Assembly (NCBI GenBank): GCA_028278625.1
Contig: JANQDY010000147.1
Span: 1 to 43,411 of the forward strand
Reading direction: 5' to 3'
Source of the DNA: Thermodesulfobacteriota bacterium
GTDB taxonomy: Bacteria; Desulfobacterota; DSM-4660; Desulfatiglandales; Desulfatiglandaceae
Length of the DNA: 43,411 nt
The stretch's first letter is position 1. Each line of letters opens with the position of its first letter. Under the pieces are notes generated by a model, which worked only from the letters and a program-made list of their open reading frames with translations, was not told the origin of the DNA and ran no database searches. Both the position numbers and the translations under genes were made by a program. Below, piece after piece: positions 22,781 to 31,477 of the stretch.

Positions 22781-23683
22781 ATGGTTCATTCTTATACCCG
22801 GGATTCTTCACCTCCGTCACATCTGGTCTTCACCGATTTGGACGGTACCCTCCTGGATCATGACACCTACAGTTGGAACGATGCACTTCCAGCCCTTGAC
22901 CTTTGCCGAAAAAGAGGTGTGCCGGTGATCCTGGTTTCAAGCAAAACCAGCGCGGAAATGGTCGTGCTCCACCGCAATTTAAATCTTTCAGCGCCCTTTG
23001 TATCGGAAAACGGGGGCGGTGTTTTTTTCCCAAAGGAGCGCTTCAAAGATGCTCCGGATGCGCCCCTTCCAGCCAAAACAGAATGCCTTAGTGAATCAAA
23101 AGACTTGTGGCAATGGTCTTTGGGAACCCCCTATTCAGAGCTGGTTCGCGCGTTCCGCGACATCAGAAATGAACTGGGTTGGGAAATGAAGGGGTTTTCA
23201 GAGATGGATGTCGCTGAAATCACCGAACTGACGGGCCTTGATGAAAATGCCGCCCGCCTTGCCGCCATGCGGGACTATGATGAGCCGTTCATTTTTGTGG
23301 GTGATGCACCCAACAACCTGGCCCCGCTTCATGACAGGGCGGCCCAAAGAGGGCTCACCATTGTCTCGGGAGGCCGTTTTCACCACCTTCTGGGCAACAA
23401 CCATAAAGGTGAAGCCATGGCGCTGATTGCATCCTGGTACGATGGGCGACATGCACAGAGGGAACACGATCCTATCCTCACCATTGCCTTAGGTGACAGT
23501 CCCAATGACTTTTCAATGTTATCGCTTGCGGATATTCCCATTCTCATCCGTTCAGAACGGGATTTTCCGGAACTTGCCAGAAAAATCCCGAGACTAAGAA
23601 TCACCCGGTATCCGGGCCCGAGAGGGTGGAACATAGCCATTTTGAACATCTTAAAGCACAGCAAGGAGACGGCCGATGCCTGA
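22781..23683 (+). CDS. Mannosyl/glucosyl-3-phosphoglycerate phosphatase-family HAD hydrolase
   Basis: The 300-residue HAD-IIB phosphatase has motif I FTDLDGTLLDHDTYSW near residue 18, motif II in LVSSKTSAE, the sequence PFVSENGGGVFFP typical of MPGP-type enzymes, and motif IV in ALGDSPNDFSML. It should remove phosphate from glucosyl- (or mannosyl-) 3-phosphoglycerate made by the preceding enzyme. The position directly after the GpgS-like gene supports this. Its stop codon overlaps the following glycosyltransferase start by 8 nt, so the three genes are one operon. The exact sugar cannot be told from sequence. Confidence 0.87.
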   Translation: MVHSYTRDSSPPSHLVFTDLDGTLLDHDTYSWNDALPALDLCRKRGVPVILVSSKTSAEMVVLHRNLNLSAPFVSENGGGVFFPKERFKDAPDAPLPAKTECLSESKDLWQWSLGTPYSELVRAFRDIRNELGWEMKGFSEMDVAEITELTGLDENAARLAAMRDYDEPFIFVGDAPNNLAPLHDRAAQRGLTIVSGGRFHHLLGNNHKGEAMALIASWYDGRHAQREHDPILTIALGDSPNDFSMLSLADIPILIRSERDFPELARKIPRLRITRYPGPRGWNIAILNILKHSKETADA

Positions 23684-24914
23684 AAGCTTTCAAAAAGAAG
23701 TCAATCCGGAGAACATCAAAAAAGTGGAGATGGTGGTCTGCATCCCCTCCTACAAAGAAGCCGATTCAATCAGCTTTCCCACCACCCAAGCCGATGAAGG
23801 TTTGAAGAAGTATTTCCGCGAATACGAATCCGTGATCATTAACTGCGATAACAATTCCCCTGATCACACACGGGAGGCATTTCTGGAAACCCCCACCACA
23901 ACGCCCAAGATGTATCTCTCCACTGAACCGGGGCTCAAGGGAAAAGGGAACAATTTCAGAAATCTGTTCCAAAAGGTGACGGAACTTAAGGCAAAGGCGG
24001 TCGTGGTGGTGGATGCCGATTTAAAGAGCATCACCCCCGAATGGATCAAACACCTGGGGGAACCGTTGTTCAGCGACTTTTCCTACGTGGCCCCTTTGTA
24101 TATCCGTCATAAATACGACGGCACCATTACCAACGGCATCGCCTACCCCATGACAAGGTCCCTCTACGGAAGACGGGTGCGCCAACCCATCGGCGGGGAT
24201 TTCGGCTTTGCGGGAGAACTGGCCTCCATGTATCTTGAGAGCAACACCTGGAACGAGGCAGTGGCCAATTTCGGCATCGACATATGGATGACCACGCTGG
24301 CCATGAACCACAAGGCCCAGATCTGTCAGGCATTCATGGGCCGGCCCAAGATTCACCGCACGAAAGATCCCGGTAGTGATCTGGGCCCCATGTTCCGCCA
24401 GGTGGTGGGAACCATTTTCTCCCTCATGAAAGGGTTTGCCCCCTACTGGCTCAAGGTGAAATACAGTCGTCCCACCGCCATCTACGGATTTGGACTCGGT
24501 GAAACGGAGATGCCTCCTGAAGTGAGCGTGAACCGTGAAAACCTTCTGAATCAGTTCCACGGGGGATTTGACAAATACGGAGGCATATGGGAACGGATCC
24601 TCTCTCCGGATGTGTACAAAAAACTCCTTGAAATCAGGGAAATGCGTCAAAAGGAATTCAGTTTTCCCACCGATCTCTGGGCCCGTCTGCTGTTCGACAC
24701 GGCCGCTTCTTACGGGGAAGTGGGGATCGAAGAGGATGCGACCATGGATTCCCTCATTCCCCTCTATTTCGGCCGCACCCTATCCTTTGTCGTTAGAACC
24801 GAAAAAATGTCCATGAAGCAGGCGGAAGAAGCCATTGAAGACGACTGCGCCACCTTTGAAATGGCAAAACCCTACCTCATTCAGCGATGGAAGGAACGAC
24901 ACGGCGAGCCCTAG
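23676..24914 (+). CDS. Second glycosyltransferase of the glucosylglycerate-type operon
   Basis: The 412-residue GT-A-type glycosyltransferase starts VVCIPSYKEADSI, has STEPGLKGKGNNFRNLF and a DxD-type metal site in VVVDADLKS, then PIGGDFGFAGELA and FGIDIWMTTLAM. The C-terminal part (about 260-412) is mostly helical and unfamiliar. It overlaps the phosphatase gene by 8 nt, so it belongs to the solute pathway. It might add another sugar to glucosylglycerate, as in mannosylglucosylglycerate synthesis, or make a related glycoside (inference). Its TAG stop shares bases with the stop of the convergent glycerate kinase gene. Confidence 0.82.
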   Translation: MPESFQKEVNPENIKKVEMVVCIPSYKEADSISFPTTQADEGLKKYFREYESVIINCDNNSPDHTREAFLETPTTTPKMYLSTEPGLKGKGNNFRNLFQKVTELKAKAVVVVDADLKSITPEWIKHLGEPLFSDFSYVAPLYIRHKYDGTITNGIAYPMTRSLYGRRVRQPIGGDFGFAGELASMYLESNTWNEAVANFGIDIWMTTLAMNHKAQICQAFMGRPKIHRTKDPGSDLGPMFRQVVGTIFSLMKGFAPYWLKVKYSRPTAIYGFGLGETEMPPEVSVNRENLLNQFHGGFDKYGGIWERILSPDVYKKLLEIREMRQKEFSFPTDLWARLLFDTAASYGEVGIEEDATMDSLIPLYFGRTLSFVVRTEKMSMKQAEEAIEDDCATFEMAKPYLIQRWKERHGEP

Positions 24915-26263
24915 CGAACCAGCAGCAACCGAACATCCATGACATTGGTGTTGGTTGGCCCGGTTATGAGCAGGTCTTGGGTTTTCTCAAAAAAGTGATA
25001 GGCATCATTGTTGTTGAGATGGTCCAGGGCCGAAAGGCCCGACTCTCTGCCCCTTTCCACCGTATAAGGATCAACCAAGGCCCCCGCGGCCTCCGTGGGT
25101 CCGTCATTGCCATCGGTACCGCCGCTCAGCACCACCATGGTTTCGGGAAGCCGGTCGATCTCAAGGGCTGATGCGAGGCAGAACTCCTGGTTTCGGCCGC
25201 CCAGTCCCTTGCCGCGAATGGTCACGGTGGTTTCCCCCCCTGAAATAACACAGGCAGGTCTTTTAAGAGGCCTTCCGGTCCTGCAGATTTCCCGTAGAAT
25301 GGCACAGTGCACAAGGGCCACGTCCCTGGTTTCCCCCTCGATCAGGGAAGAAAGGATCAGGGTGTTGTAACCGAAGGCCTTGGCCTTATTCTCAGCCGCC
25401 TCAAGGGCCAGCATATTACTGCCGACGATGATGTTGGACACATAGAGAAAAACCGGTTCACCCGCCTTCGGCGTGTCGGGAATCTTGCCTTGGCCCCCTT
25501 CTTCCAGACGCTTTAGGATACTTTCGGGAACGCCCTTTAACTCATATTTTTTGAGAATCCCCAGAGCGTCTAGAAAGGTGGAGGTATCCGGCACAAAAGG
25601 GCCCGAGGCGATGACATCCATCTTGTCCCCCACCACATCCGACAACATGAGGTTGACAACCGTGGCCGGAAAAGCAGCGCGGGCCATCTGTCCACCTTTG
25701 GCGGCGGAGATGTGTTTTCTAACGGCGTTGATTTCGTCAATACTGGCACCGCATTCCAGCAACATTCCGGTGACGGCCTGTTTTTCCGAAAGGGTAATTC
25801 CGCCCGCGGGCTGGCAAAGCAGGGCCGAGCCGCCCCCGGATATGAGTGAAATGACCAGGTCTTTGTCGGCTGCTTTGGCGAGAAGATCCATAATGGCCTT
25901 GGTCCCTTGGACCCCGTTTTCGTCGGGCAGGGGATGGCTGGCTTCCACGGTTTTTGTCACGTTGAGGTCATCGGTGAAGCCGTACTTCACATTGATCATG
26001 CCCGCCTCGATCCTCTCCCCCAATAGCGCTTCCATGGCCCTTGCCATGGGCGCGGTGGCCTTTCCGCCGCCCACCAGAAAAATCCGTTCAAATTGGTTCA
26101 GATCAAGGCGCTTCTGCTTTTCTCCTTCTTTTCCGAGAATGAGATGGTCGTTTTCAAGTCTCACAAAGTTATTGACCGCATCAAAGGGGTTCACGGGGCG
26201 CAACGATTCGCGAAATATGGCTTTTGCTTCGGTGCGGATCTGTTTCAGGCGGTATTCATCCAT
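24911..26263 (-). CDS. Glycerate 2-kinase, MOFRL/GckA family
   Basis: The 450-residue protein has the two-domain MOFRL-type glycerate kinase layout: VGGGKATAPMARAME near the N-terminus, SLISGGGSALLCQPA, INAVRKHIS-AAKGGQ, and the C-terminal MOFRL domain with ISGGETTVTIRGKGLGGRNQEF and LSGGTDGNDGPTEAAGA. It phosphorylates D-glycerate, normally to 2-phosphoglycerate, for sugar-acid catabolism or glycerate salvage. Lying next to a glucosylglycerate-type operon, it could recover glycerate from solute breakdown (inference). The start was set at 26263, after AGGAG; eight more codons exist upstream. Stop codons of this gene and the second glycosyltransferase interlock in CTAG. Confidence 0.92.
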   Translation of the reverse strand: MDEYRLKQIRTEAKAIFRESLRPVNPFDAVNNFVRLENDHLILGKEGEKQKRLDLNQFERIFLVGGGKATAPMARAMEALLGERIEAGMINVKYGFTDDLNVTKTVEASHPLPDENGVQGTKAIMDLLAKAADKDLVISLISGGGSALLCQPAGGITLSEKQAVTGMLLECGASIDEINAVRKHISAAKGGQMARAAFPATVVNLMLSDVVGDKMDVIASGPFVPDTSTFLDALGILKKYELKGVPESILKRLEEGGQGKIPDTPKAGEPVFLYVSNIIVGSNMLALEAAENKAKAFGYNTLILSSLIEGETRDVALVHCAILREICRTGRPLKRPACVISGGETTVTIRGKGLGGRNQEFCLASALEIDRLPETMVVLSGGTDGNDGPTEAAGALVDPYTVERGRESGLSALDHLNNNDAYHFFEKTQDLLITGPTNTNVMDVRLLLVR

Positions 26264-26573
26264 TTTCTTTCTCCTGGCAATGGGCACTTAACATGAAATC
26301 ACTTCTCAACACCGCAAAAATTCGGGTCTTGACGCATAAAGAGTCTATCGCATTCTTTTTGGAAAGAAAAGCCCCGGCAGCGGGTGAGATCGAAAAACCG
26401 GTTTTCGGCTTGACACCGACGCTACATTTTTCCTAATATTGCCAACTAAATTTTCAGTCACAATAATACACCCAGCCTTTTTTGGCGCCTCCGGTGAGTG
26501 TTTCAATTCTCAATGTCATGCTCTGCGAAAAACCCATACCCGTGTAAACAGATTTCTTTATAAAGGAGCCCCT
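26264..26573. other. Divergent intergenic region upstream of carB
   Basis: This 310-bp gap lies between divergent glycerate kinase and carB. It holds the carB promoter candidate at 26410-26439 and a leader of about 130 nt. The carB frame is open upstream to 26439, but without conserved residues. No leader peptide, attenuator or riboswitch was recognised. Confidence 0.5.
26410..26439 (+). promoter_or_regulatory. Putative carB promoter
   Basis: TTGACA, 18 nt, TAATAT: a perfect -35 and a four-of-six -10 hexamer, 135 nt upstream of the carB ATG. Confidence 0.5.
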
Positions 26574-29500
26574 ATGCCAAAGCGCGAAGATATCAAGAAA
26601 GTAATGATCATCAGTTCCGGACCCATTATCATCGGTCAAGCATGTGAATTCGACTATTCAGGGACCCAGGCCTGTAAAGCCCTTAGAAAATTGGGTTATG
26701 AGATTGTTCTGGCCAATTCAAATCCCGCAACCATCATGACGGATCCCGGTATGGCGGAAGCCACTTACATTGAAGCCTTGAATCCCCAGACAATGGCCGA
26801 GATTATTATGAAGGAACGACCCGATGCCCTTCTTCCCAACCTTGGGGGCCAGTCGGGGCTCAACCTATCATCCGAATTGGCCAAAAATGGCGTACTGGAC
26901 GAACACGGTGTTAAAATCATCGGCGTGGAGATAGACGCCATCAAACGTGGTGAGGATCGAATTGCATTTAAGGAGACCATGAACAAACTGGGTATTGAAA
27001 TGCCCAGAAGCGAACCAGCCTTCAGTGTGGAGGAAGCCGAAAAGATCGCGGAAAAACTGGGATACCCGGTTGTAATCCGTCCCGCCTACACCATGGGAGG
27101 GACAGGTGGCGGCCTCGTCTACAATGTGGAGGAATTGCGCACCATTGCCGCAAGAGGTATCTCCGCCAGCTACGTGAATCAGATCTTGGTTGAAGAGTCC
27201 GTATTGGGATGGGAAGAATTGGAACTGGAAGTTGTGCGGGATGCCAAAAACCAGAAAATAACCGTCTGCTTCATCGAAAACGTGGACGCAATGGGGGTCC
27301 ATACGGGCGACTCCTACTGCACGGCACCGATGCTCACCATCGACCGGAAACTTCAGGAGAGACTTCAGAAATACTCATACGACATCGTCGAAGCCATCAA
27401 GGTGATCGGCGGCACCAATATTCAATTCGCCCATGATCCCAAAACAGGCCGGGTGGTGGTCATTGAAATCAATCCCCGAACCAGTCGTTCTTCGGCCCTG
27501 GCCTCAAAGGCCACCGGATTCCCCATTGCCCTGGTATCCGCCATGCTGGCCGGCGGCCTCACCCTGGATGAGATACCCTATTGGCGGGAAGGAACCCTTG
27601 ATAAGTACACCCCTTGGGGCGACTACGTTGTTGTCAAATTCGCTCGCTGGGCCTTTGAAAAATTTGAAGGGTCCGAAGACAAGCTGGGGACTCAAATGCG
27701 TGCCGTGGGCGAGGTCATGAGTATCGGCAAGACCTACAAGGAGGCATTTCAAAAAGCCATTCGCTCACTTGAAAACGGGCGTTACGGACTTGGCCATGCA
27801 AAGGATTTTAATGAAAAACCCCTGGAAGACCTCATGGATCTTCTGGCCGAGCCCACCAGTGAAAGACAGTTCATCATGTATGAGGCCCTTCGAAAGGGGG
27901 CCACTGTAGAAGATCTTCATAAAAAGACCCACATCAAGGAATGGTTTATCGAGCAGATGGAAGAACTGGTGGCATTGGAAGAAGAAATTCTGGCCTTTGA
28001 GGGGAAAGAGCTCCCCGATGCCCTGCTGGTCCGGGCCAAGAAAGACGGCTTTTCCGACCGCTACCTCTCTCAAATTCTGGGAATTCAAGAAAGCGTCATC
28101 CGGGACAAGCGCATCGGTTTGGGGGTAACGGAAGGCTGGGAACCGGTACCGGTAAGTGGCGTTCGAAACGCGGCCTACTATTTCTCAACCTACAACGCGC
28201 CGGATCAGGTGGATTCAAGCGACCGACGGAAGATAATGGTTTTGGGCGGCGGCCCCAACAGGATCGGCCAGGGTATTGAATTTGATTACTGCTGCGTGCA
28301 CGCGGCTTTCTCTATCAGAGATGAAGGATACGAATCCATCATGGTCAACTGCAACCCGGAGACCGTTTCCACGGATTACGATACCTCAGACAAGCTCTAT
28401 TTTGAGCCTCTAACCGTTGAAGACGTCCTCAGCATCTATGAAAAGGAGAAACCGGAAGGCGTTATCGTCCAATTCGGCGGCCAGACACCTTTGAACATCG
28501 CCACCGAATTGTCGGAAGCAGGCGTCAAAATTATCGGCACATCTCCTGAAACCATCGATCTTGCGGAAGACCGCGATCGTTTCAGAAAGACCATGCAAAA
28601 GCTGGGCATCCCTCAGCCCGAATCGGGAATGGCCAGCACATTGGAAGAGGCCCTTGATATTGCGGAACGTATCGGTTACCCCCTTATGGTAAGGCCCTCC
28701 TACGTGCTCGGAGGGCGCGGCATGGAGGTGGTTCACGATGAGGAAATGCTCGAGCATTATGTCAAAGCCGCGGTGGACATCAGTCCTGAACGGCCCATAC
28801 TGATCGATAAATTCCTTGAAAACGCCATTGAAGCCGAAGCCGATGCCATCAGTGACGGCACGGATGCCTTTGTTCCTGCGGTGATGGAACATATCGAACT
28901 GGCCGGCATTCACTCGGGAGATTCGGCCTGCGTCATTCCTCCCATCAGTATCGCTCCCAAACACCTGGATACCATCTATGACTACACCAAAAGAATCGCC
29001 ATTGAATTGAACGTGGTGGGTCTCATGAACATCCAGTATGCCATTAGCAACGACACCGTTTACATCCTTGAGGCCAATCCACGGGCATCACGGACGGTGC
29101 CGCTGGTTTCCAAGGTCTGCAACATTTCCATGGCACGCATCGCTACCCAGCTCATGCTGGGGAAGAAACTGGCGGATCTGGACATCAAACCCAGGAACAT
29201 CCCCCATTACGGGGTCAAGGAAGCGGTCTTCCCATTCAACATGTTTCAGGAAGTGGATCCGCTTCTGGGTCCTGAGATGCGATCCACCGGTGAAGTGCTC
29301 GGTATGGCCGAGTCCTTCGGACTCGCCTACTACAAAGCCCAGGAGGCCACTCAATCGGTGTTGCCGGACGAGGGGACCGTTTTGCTGACCGTGTCCGAAT
29401 CGGATCGGCCGTCAGTCGGGGAAGTGGCCCGGCAGCTCCATCAAATGGGATTCGAAATCGCTGCCACCAGCGGCACACACCGTTTCCTTGAAGAATGCGG

Positions 29501-29774
29501 TATCAAAAGCAGACGCATCCGCAAGATGCACGAAGGCCGCCCAAACATTGTTGACGCCATCAAAAACAATGAAATCCAGTTGGTCATTAATACTCCCAGC
29601 GGCAAGTTGAGCAAACATGATGATTCCTACATTCGAAAAAACGCCATTAAATTCAAAATTCCCTATATCACCACCCTTGCCGCGGCCCTTGCCGCCGTGC
29701 GGGGTATTGCAGCAAAAAAACGTGGGCACGGACAAGTAAAATCGCTTCAAACCTACCACGAGGATATTGCTTAA
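26574..29774 (+). CDS. carB: Carbamoyl-phosphate synthase large subunit
   Basis: CarB makes carbamoyl phosphate from ammonia (supplied by CarA), bicarbonate and two ATP, for arginine and pyrimidine synthesis. The 1066-residue protein has the full duplicated structure. The N-terminal half begins KVMIISSGPIIIGQACEFDYSGTQA and has the ATP-grasp stretch RPAYTMGGTGGG. The second half begins KIMVLGGGPNRIGQGIEFDYCCVHA and has RPSYVLGGRGME. A C-terminal MGS-type allosteric domain (TVLLTVSESDR..., GFEIAATSGTHRFL) ends the protein. AAAGGAG precedes ATG 26574. It is transcribed alone, with its own promoter and a strong terminator; carA is not in the window. Confidence 0.97.
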   Translation: MPKREDIKKVMIISSGPIIIGQACEFDYSGTQACKALRKLGYEIVLANSNPATIMTDPGMAEATYIEALNPQTMAEIIMKERPDALLPNLGGQSGLNLSSELAKNGVLDEHGVKIIGVEIDAIKRGEDRIAFKETMNKLGIEMPRSEPAFSVEEAEKIAEKLGYPVVIRPAYTMGGTGGGLVYNVEELRTIAARGISASYVNQILVEESVLGWEELELEVVRDAKNQKITVCFIENVDAMGVHTGDSYCTAPMLTIDRKLQERLQKYSYDIVEAIKVIGGTNIQFAHDPKTGRVVVIEINPRTSRSSALASKATGFPIALVSAMLAGGLTLDEIPYWREGTLDKYTPWGDYVVVKFARWAFEKFEGSEDKLGTQMRAVGEVMSIGKTYKEAFQKAIRSLENGRYGLGHAKDFNEKPLEDLMDLLAEPTSERQFIMYEALRKGATVEDLHKKTHIKEWFIEQMEELVALEEEILAFEGKELPDALLVRAKKDGFSDRYLSQILGIQESVIRDKRIGLGVTEGWEPVPVSGVRNAAYYFSTYNAPDQVDSSDRRKIMVLGGGPNRIGQGIEFDYCCVHAAFSIRDEGYESIMVNCNPETVSTDYDTSDKLYFEPLTVEDVLSIYEKEKPEGVIVQFGGQTPLNIATELSEAGVKIIGTSPETIDLAEDRDRFRKTMQKLGIPQPESGMASTLEEALDIAERIGYPLMVRPSYVLGGRGMEVVHDEEMLEHYVKAAVDISPERPILIDKFLENAIEAEADAISDGTDAFVPAVMEHIELAGIHSGDSACVIPPISIAPKHLDTIYDYTKRIAIELNVVGLMNIQYAISNDTVYILEANPRASRTVPLVSKVCNISMARIATQLMLGKKLADLDIKPRNIPHYGVKEAVFPFNMFQEVDPLLGPEMRSTGEVLGMAESFGLAYYKAQEATQSVLPDEGTVLLTVSESDRPSVGEVARQLHQMGFEIAATSGTHRFLEECGIKSRRIRKMHEGRPNIVDAIKNNEIQLVINTPSGKLSKHDDSYIRKNAIKFKIPYITTLAAALAAVRGIAAKKRGHGQVKSLQTYHEDIA

Positions 29775-29780
29775 ATGCCA

Positions 29781-29818
29781 AAGCCGGGTATTGGTTTCCG
29801 CAGGTACCCGGCTTTTTT
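29781..29818 (+). terminator. Intrinsic terminator after carB
   Basis: A perfect 10-bp stem (AAGCCGGGTA with TACCCGGCTT, arms 29781-29790 and 29805-29814) is followed by a T-run. It starts a few bases after the carB stop codon. Confidence 0.92.
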
Positions 29819-30044
29819 CATATCCGCTTTTGACGTTCCTACCTTTATTACCCTTGTGCCACCTTGCTTACTTCTGAAGGATATCAAGAAAGGTGAACAA
29901 CAAGTCCCCAGAACTCCCGCTAAGGGGTCCAAGCCGAAGCTTTAGCCCATCGTTTTCTCATTGGATTACACATTTCCGTCCTGTTTTACGTTATATATTG
30001 TAGAAAGGTTTGTTCTGTTTCAGGAAGTAACAGCAGGGGTTCAG

Positions 30045-30359
30045 GTGACGAACGCCGAAGGTCTCTATGAGAGGTTGCTAAAGCCCATAGAGAAACAGAT
30101 GATCAGGACCTTAGCCCGTATCGTTGGCGATCCGGAGGATACTGCGGATGTTTTCCAGGAGGTGCTGGTGGTGATTCAGGGGCAGGCCGTCCTGTTAAGG
30201 GCCATGGACGGTTCTTCCTATCATGTCATCGCAAATACTCTGGGATGCTGCGAGGCAACGGCCCGGTCTCACTTTTCAAAGGGAAGAGCCCGGCTGGCCA
30301 AAATTTTTGTTGAACTCGGCATTTCGTCAGGAAGGCAGGTGAGGCCTGATGGATCGTAA
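30045..30359 (+). CDS. ECF-like sigma factor lacking its central part
   Basis: The product joins a region-2-like segment (LLKPIEKQMIRTLARIVGDPEDTADVFQEVLVVI) straight to a region-4-like segment (AVLLRAMDGSSYHVIANTLGC then EATARSHFSKGRARL). In ECF sigma factors these are separated by the -10-binding part of region 2 and a linker, some 60-80 residues, which are missing in frame here. It may be a recently deleted, inactive gene, or a region-4 protein that binds the anti-sigma partner. The start was set at GTG 30045 after AGGGG (104 residues); the frame extends to 29961. It overlaps the next gene by 11 nt. Confidence 0.6.
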   Translation: MTNAEGLYERLLKPIEKQMIRTLARIVGDPEDTADVFQEVLVVIQGQAVLLRAMDGSSYHVIANTLGCCEATARSHFSKGRARLAKIFVELGISSGRQVRPDGS

Positions 30360-31296
30360 GATAGATGATAAAAAGGGCGGCGATGATACTTTGGGCACAT
30401 TGAAAGAGACTTTCAACACTGAGGTCCCGGTGGAGATTGAGAACACCTTAAGAAGAATGCTCAATGGCTTTCGGCAGGATCTGAAAGAGCATCCTTATCT
30501 TGAAGGGAAAAGATGGAAGTGGTTTGGACGGCGCTTTTTATTCCCTTTCCATCTTCCGCTGGTTCGATTTCTGTTGCTGACAGGAATGGGGGTAGCCTGC
30601 GCTGCTGTTTTCATTACCTTCATTTTCGATAATCAAACAACGACCTGGGCTGAGGTGGAAGAGCAGTTCCATCAAATACCGTACTTTTCGGTTTCACTTT
30701 ATTCCGGGAGTCCCTATACGGGCGGTCATCACAGAGTGCAATACTGGATGAGCAGAGATGGTCGAACCCGTATACACAGTGGTGACAACATTTCTTTCGT
30801 GGATCTGGAAGGGGGGAGACGGCGTTTTCGAACATACAACGTAACAACTCGCGGAAAGTCTTCTCCGGGCCATATCTGCAAGAATATTTTACGGTCCTTT
30901 GACAGGGTAAGACAGATCGGCAAACCGACGATCAAATCGATCATTGAAGCCATGTCAGGGGAAAATATGATTGACACCACTTCCCTTGTGGTTTCGGATG
31001 TGGCGGTGTCAAAAGATCTTTTGATCTTTGATGCGGAATCCTTTGACACCCTGTGGAACATACGTGTCTGGGCGCTCCGGGAAAGCAAGCTCCCCCTACG
31101 CATATTAAAGTGGCACCGACGGTATGATAGATATGAAGAAATACTGTTCAGCTATTCCAAAGAGCAGCCAAAAGAGTTCTTCGACCCCGATGCTATTGAA
31201 GAAAAGATAAAAGACCCGGCTTTCACCGGACACGATCTGAAATACATGTTTTTTGAAGACCCGGGGAGACAGTCTTTTTCTGCTTCAGGCGGTTAG
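30349..31296 (+). CDS. Membrane-anchored putative anti-sigma/partner protein
   Basis: The 315-residue protein has a cytoplasmic N-terminal part of about 70 residues, one transmembrane helix (about residues 73-94, VRFLLLTGMGVACAAVFITF) and an exported C-terminal domain of about 220 residues with no recognised fold. The layout and the 11-nt overlap with an ECF-like sigma gene fit a transmembrane anti-sigma or signal-receiving protein. No zinc-binding anti-sigma motif (HxxxCxxC) is present. AGGTGAGG precedes the ATG. If the sigma gene is dead, this partner has lost its target, yet its frame is intact. Confidence 0.7.
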   Translation: MDRKIDDKKGGDDTLGTLKETFNTEVPVEIENTLRRMLNGFRQDLKEHPYLEGKRWKWFGRRFLFPFHLPLVRFLLLTGMGVACAAVFITFIFDNQTTTWAEVEEQFHQIPYFSVSLYSGSPYTGGHHRVQYWMSRDGRTRIHSGDNISFVDLEGGRRRFRTYNVTTRGKSSPGHICKNILRSFDRVRQIGKPTIKSIIEAMSGENMIDTTSLVVSDVAVSKDLLIFDAESFDTLWNIRVWALRESKLPLRILKWHRRYDRYEEILFSYSKEQPKEFFDPDAIEEKIKDPAFTGHDLKYMFFEDPGRQSFSASGG

Positions 31297-31477
31297 AACA
31301 AATCACCTATAGAAGGAGTCTTGGGGTCTGCATCCCTTTCATATACCCATTAAACAGGTTTGTTCCCCAATTGGTGGGCAAACAAAAATTAAAGGTGCCT
31401 CTGTTCAACAACTTTTTGCCCGCGCAATCCATTGGACAGACGGAAGTAGTCACCAATCATTAGAACTGGAGGAAATC

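Noticed and set aside
25473..26291. 272-codon plus-strand frame opposite the glycerate kinase gene
   Set aside because: Antisense shadow rich in Ser/Pro/Arg without a start signal; the kinase motifs on the minus strand are complete.
31358..31383. Imperfect hairpin ahead of the metallo-beta-lactamase-fold gene as a terminator
   Set aside because: It has mismatches and G-U pairs and no T-run on either strand.
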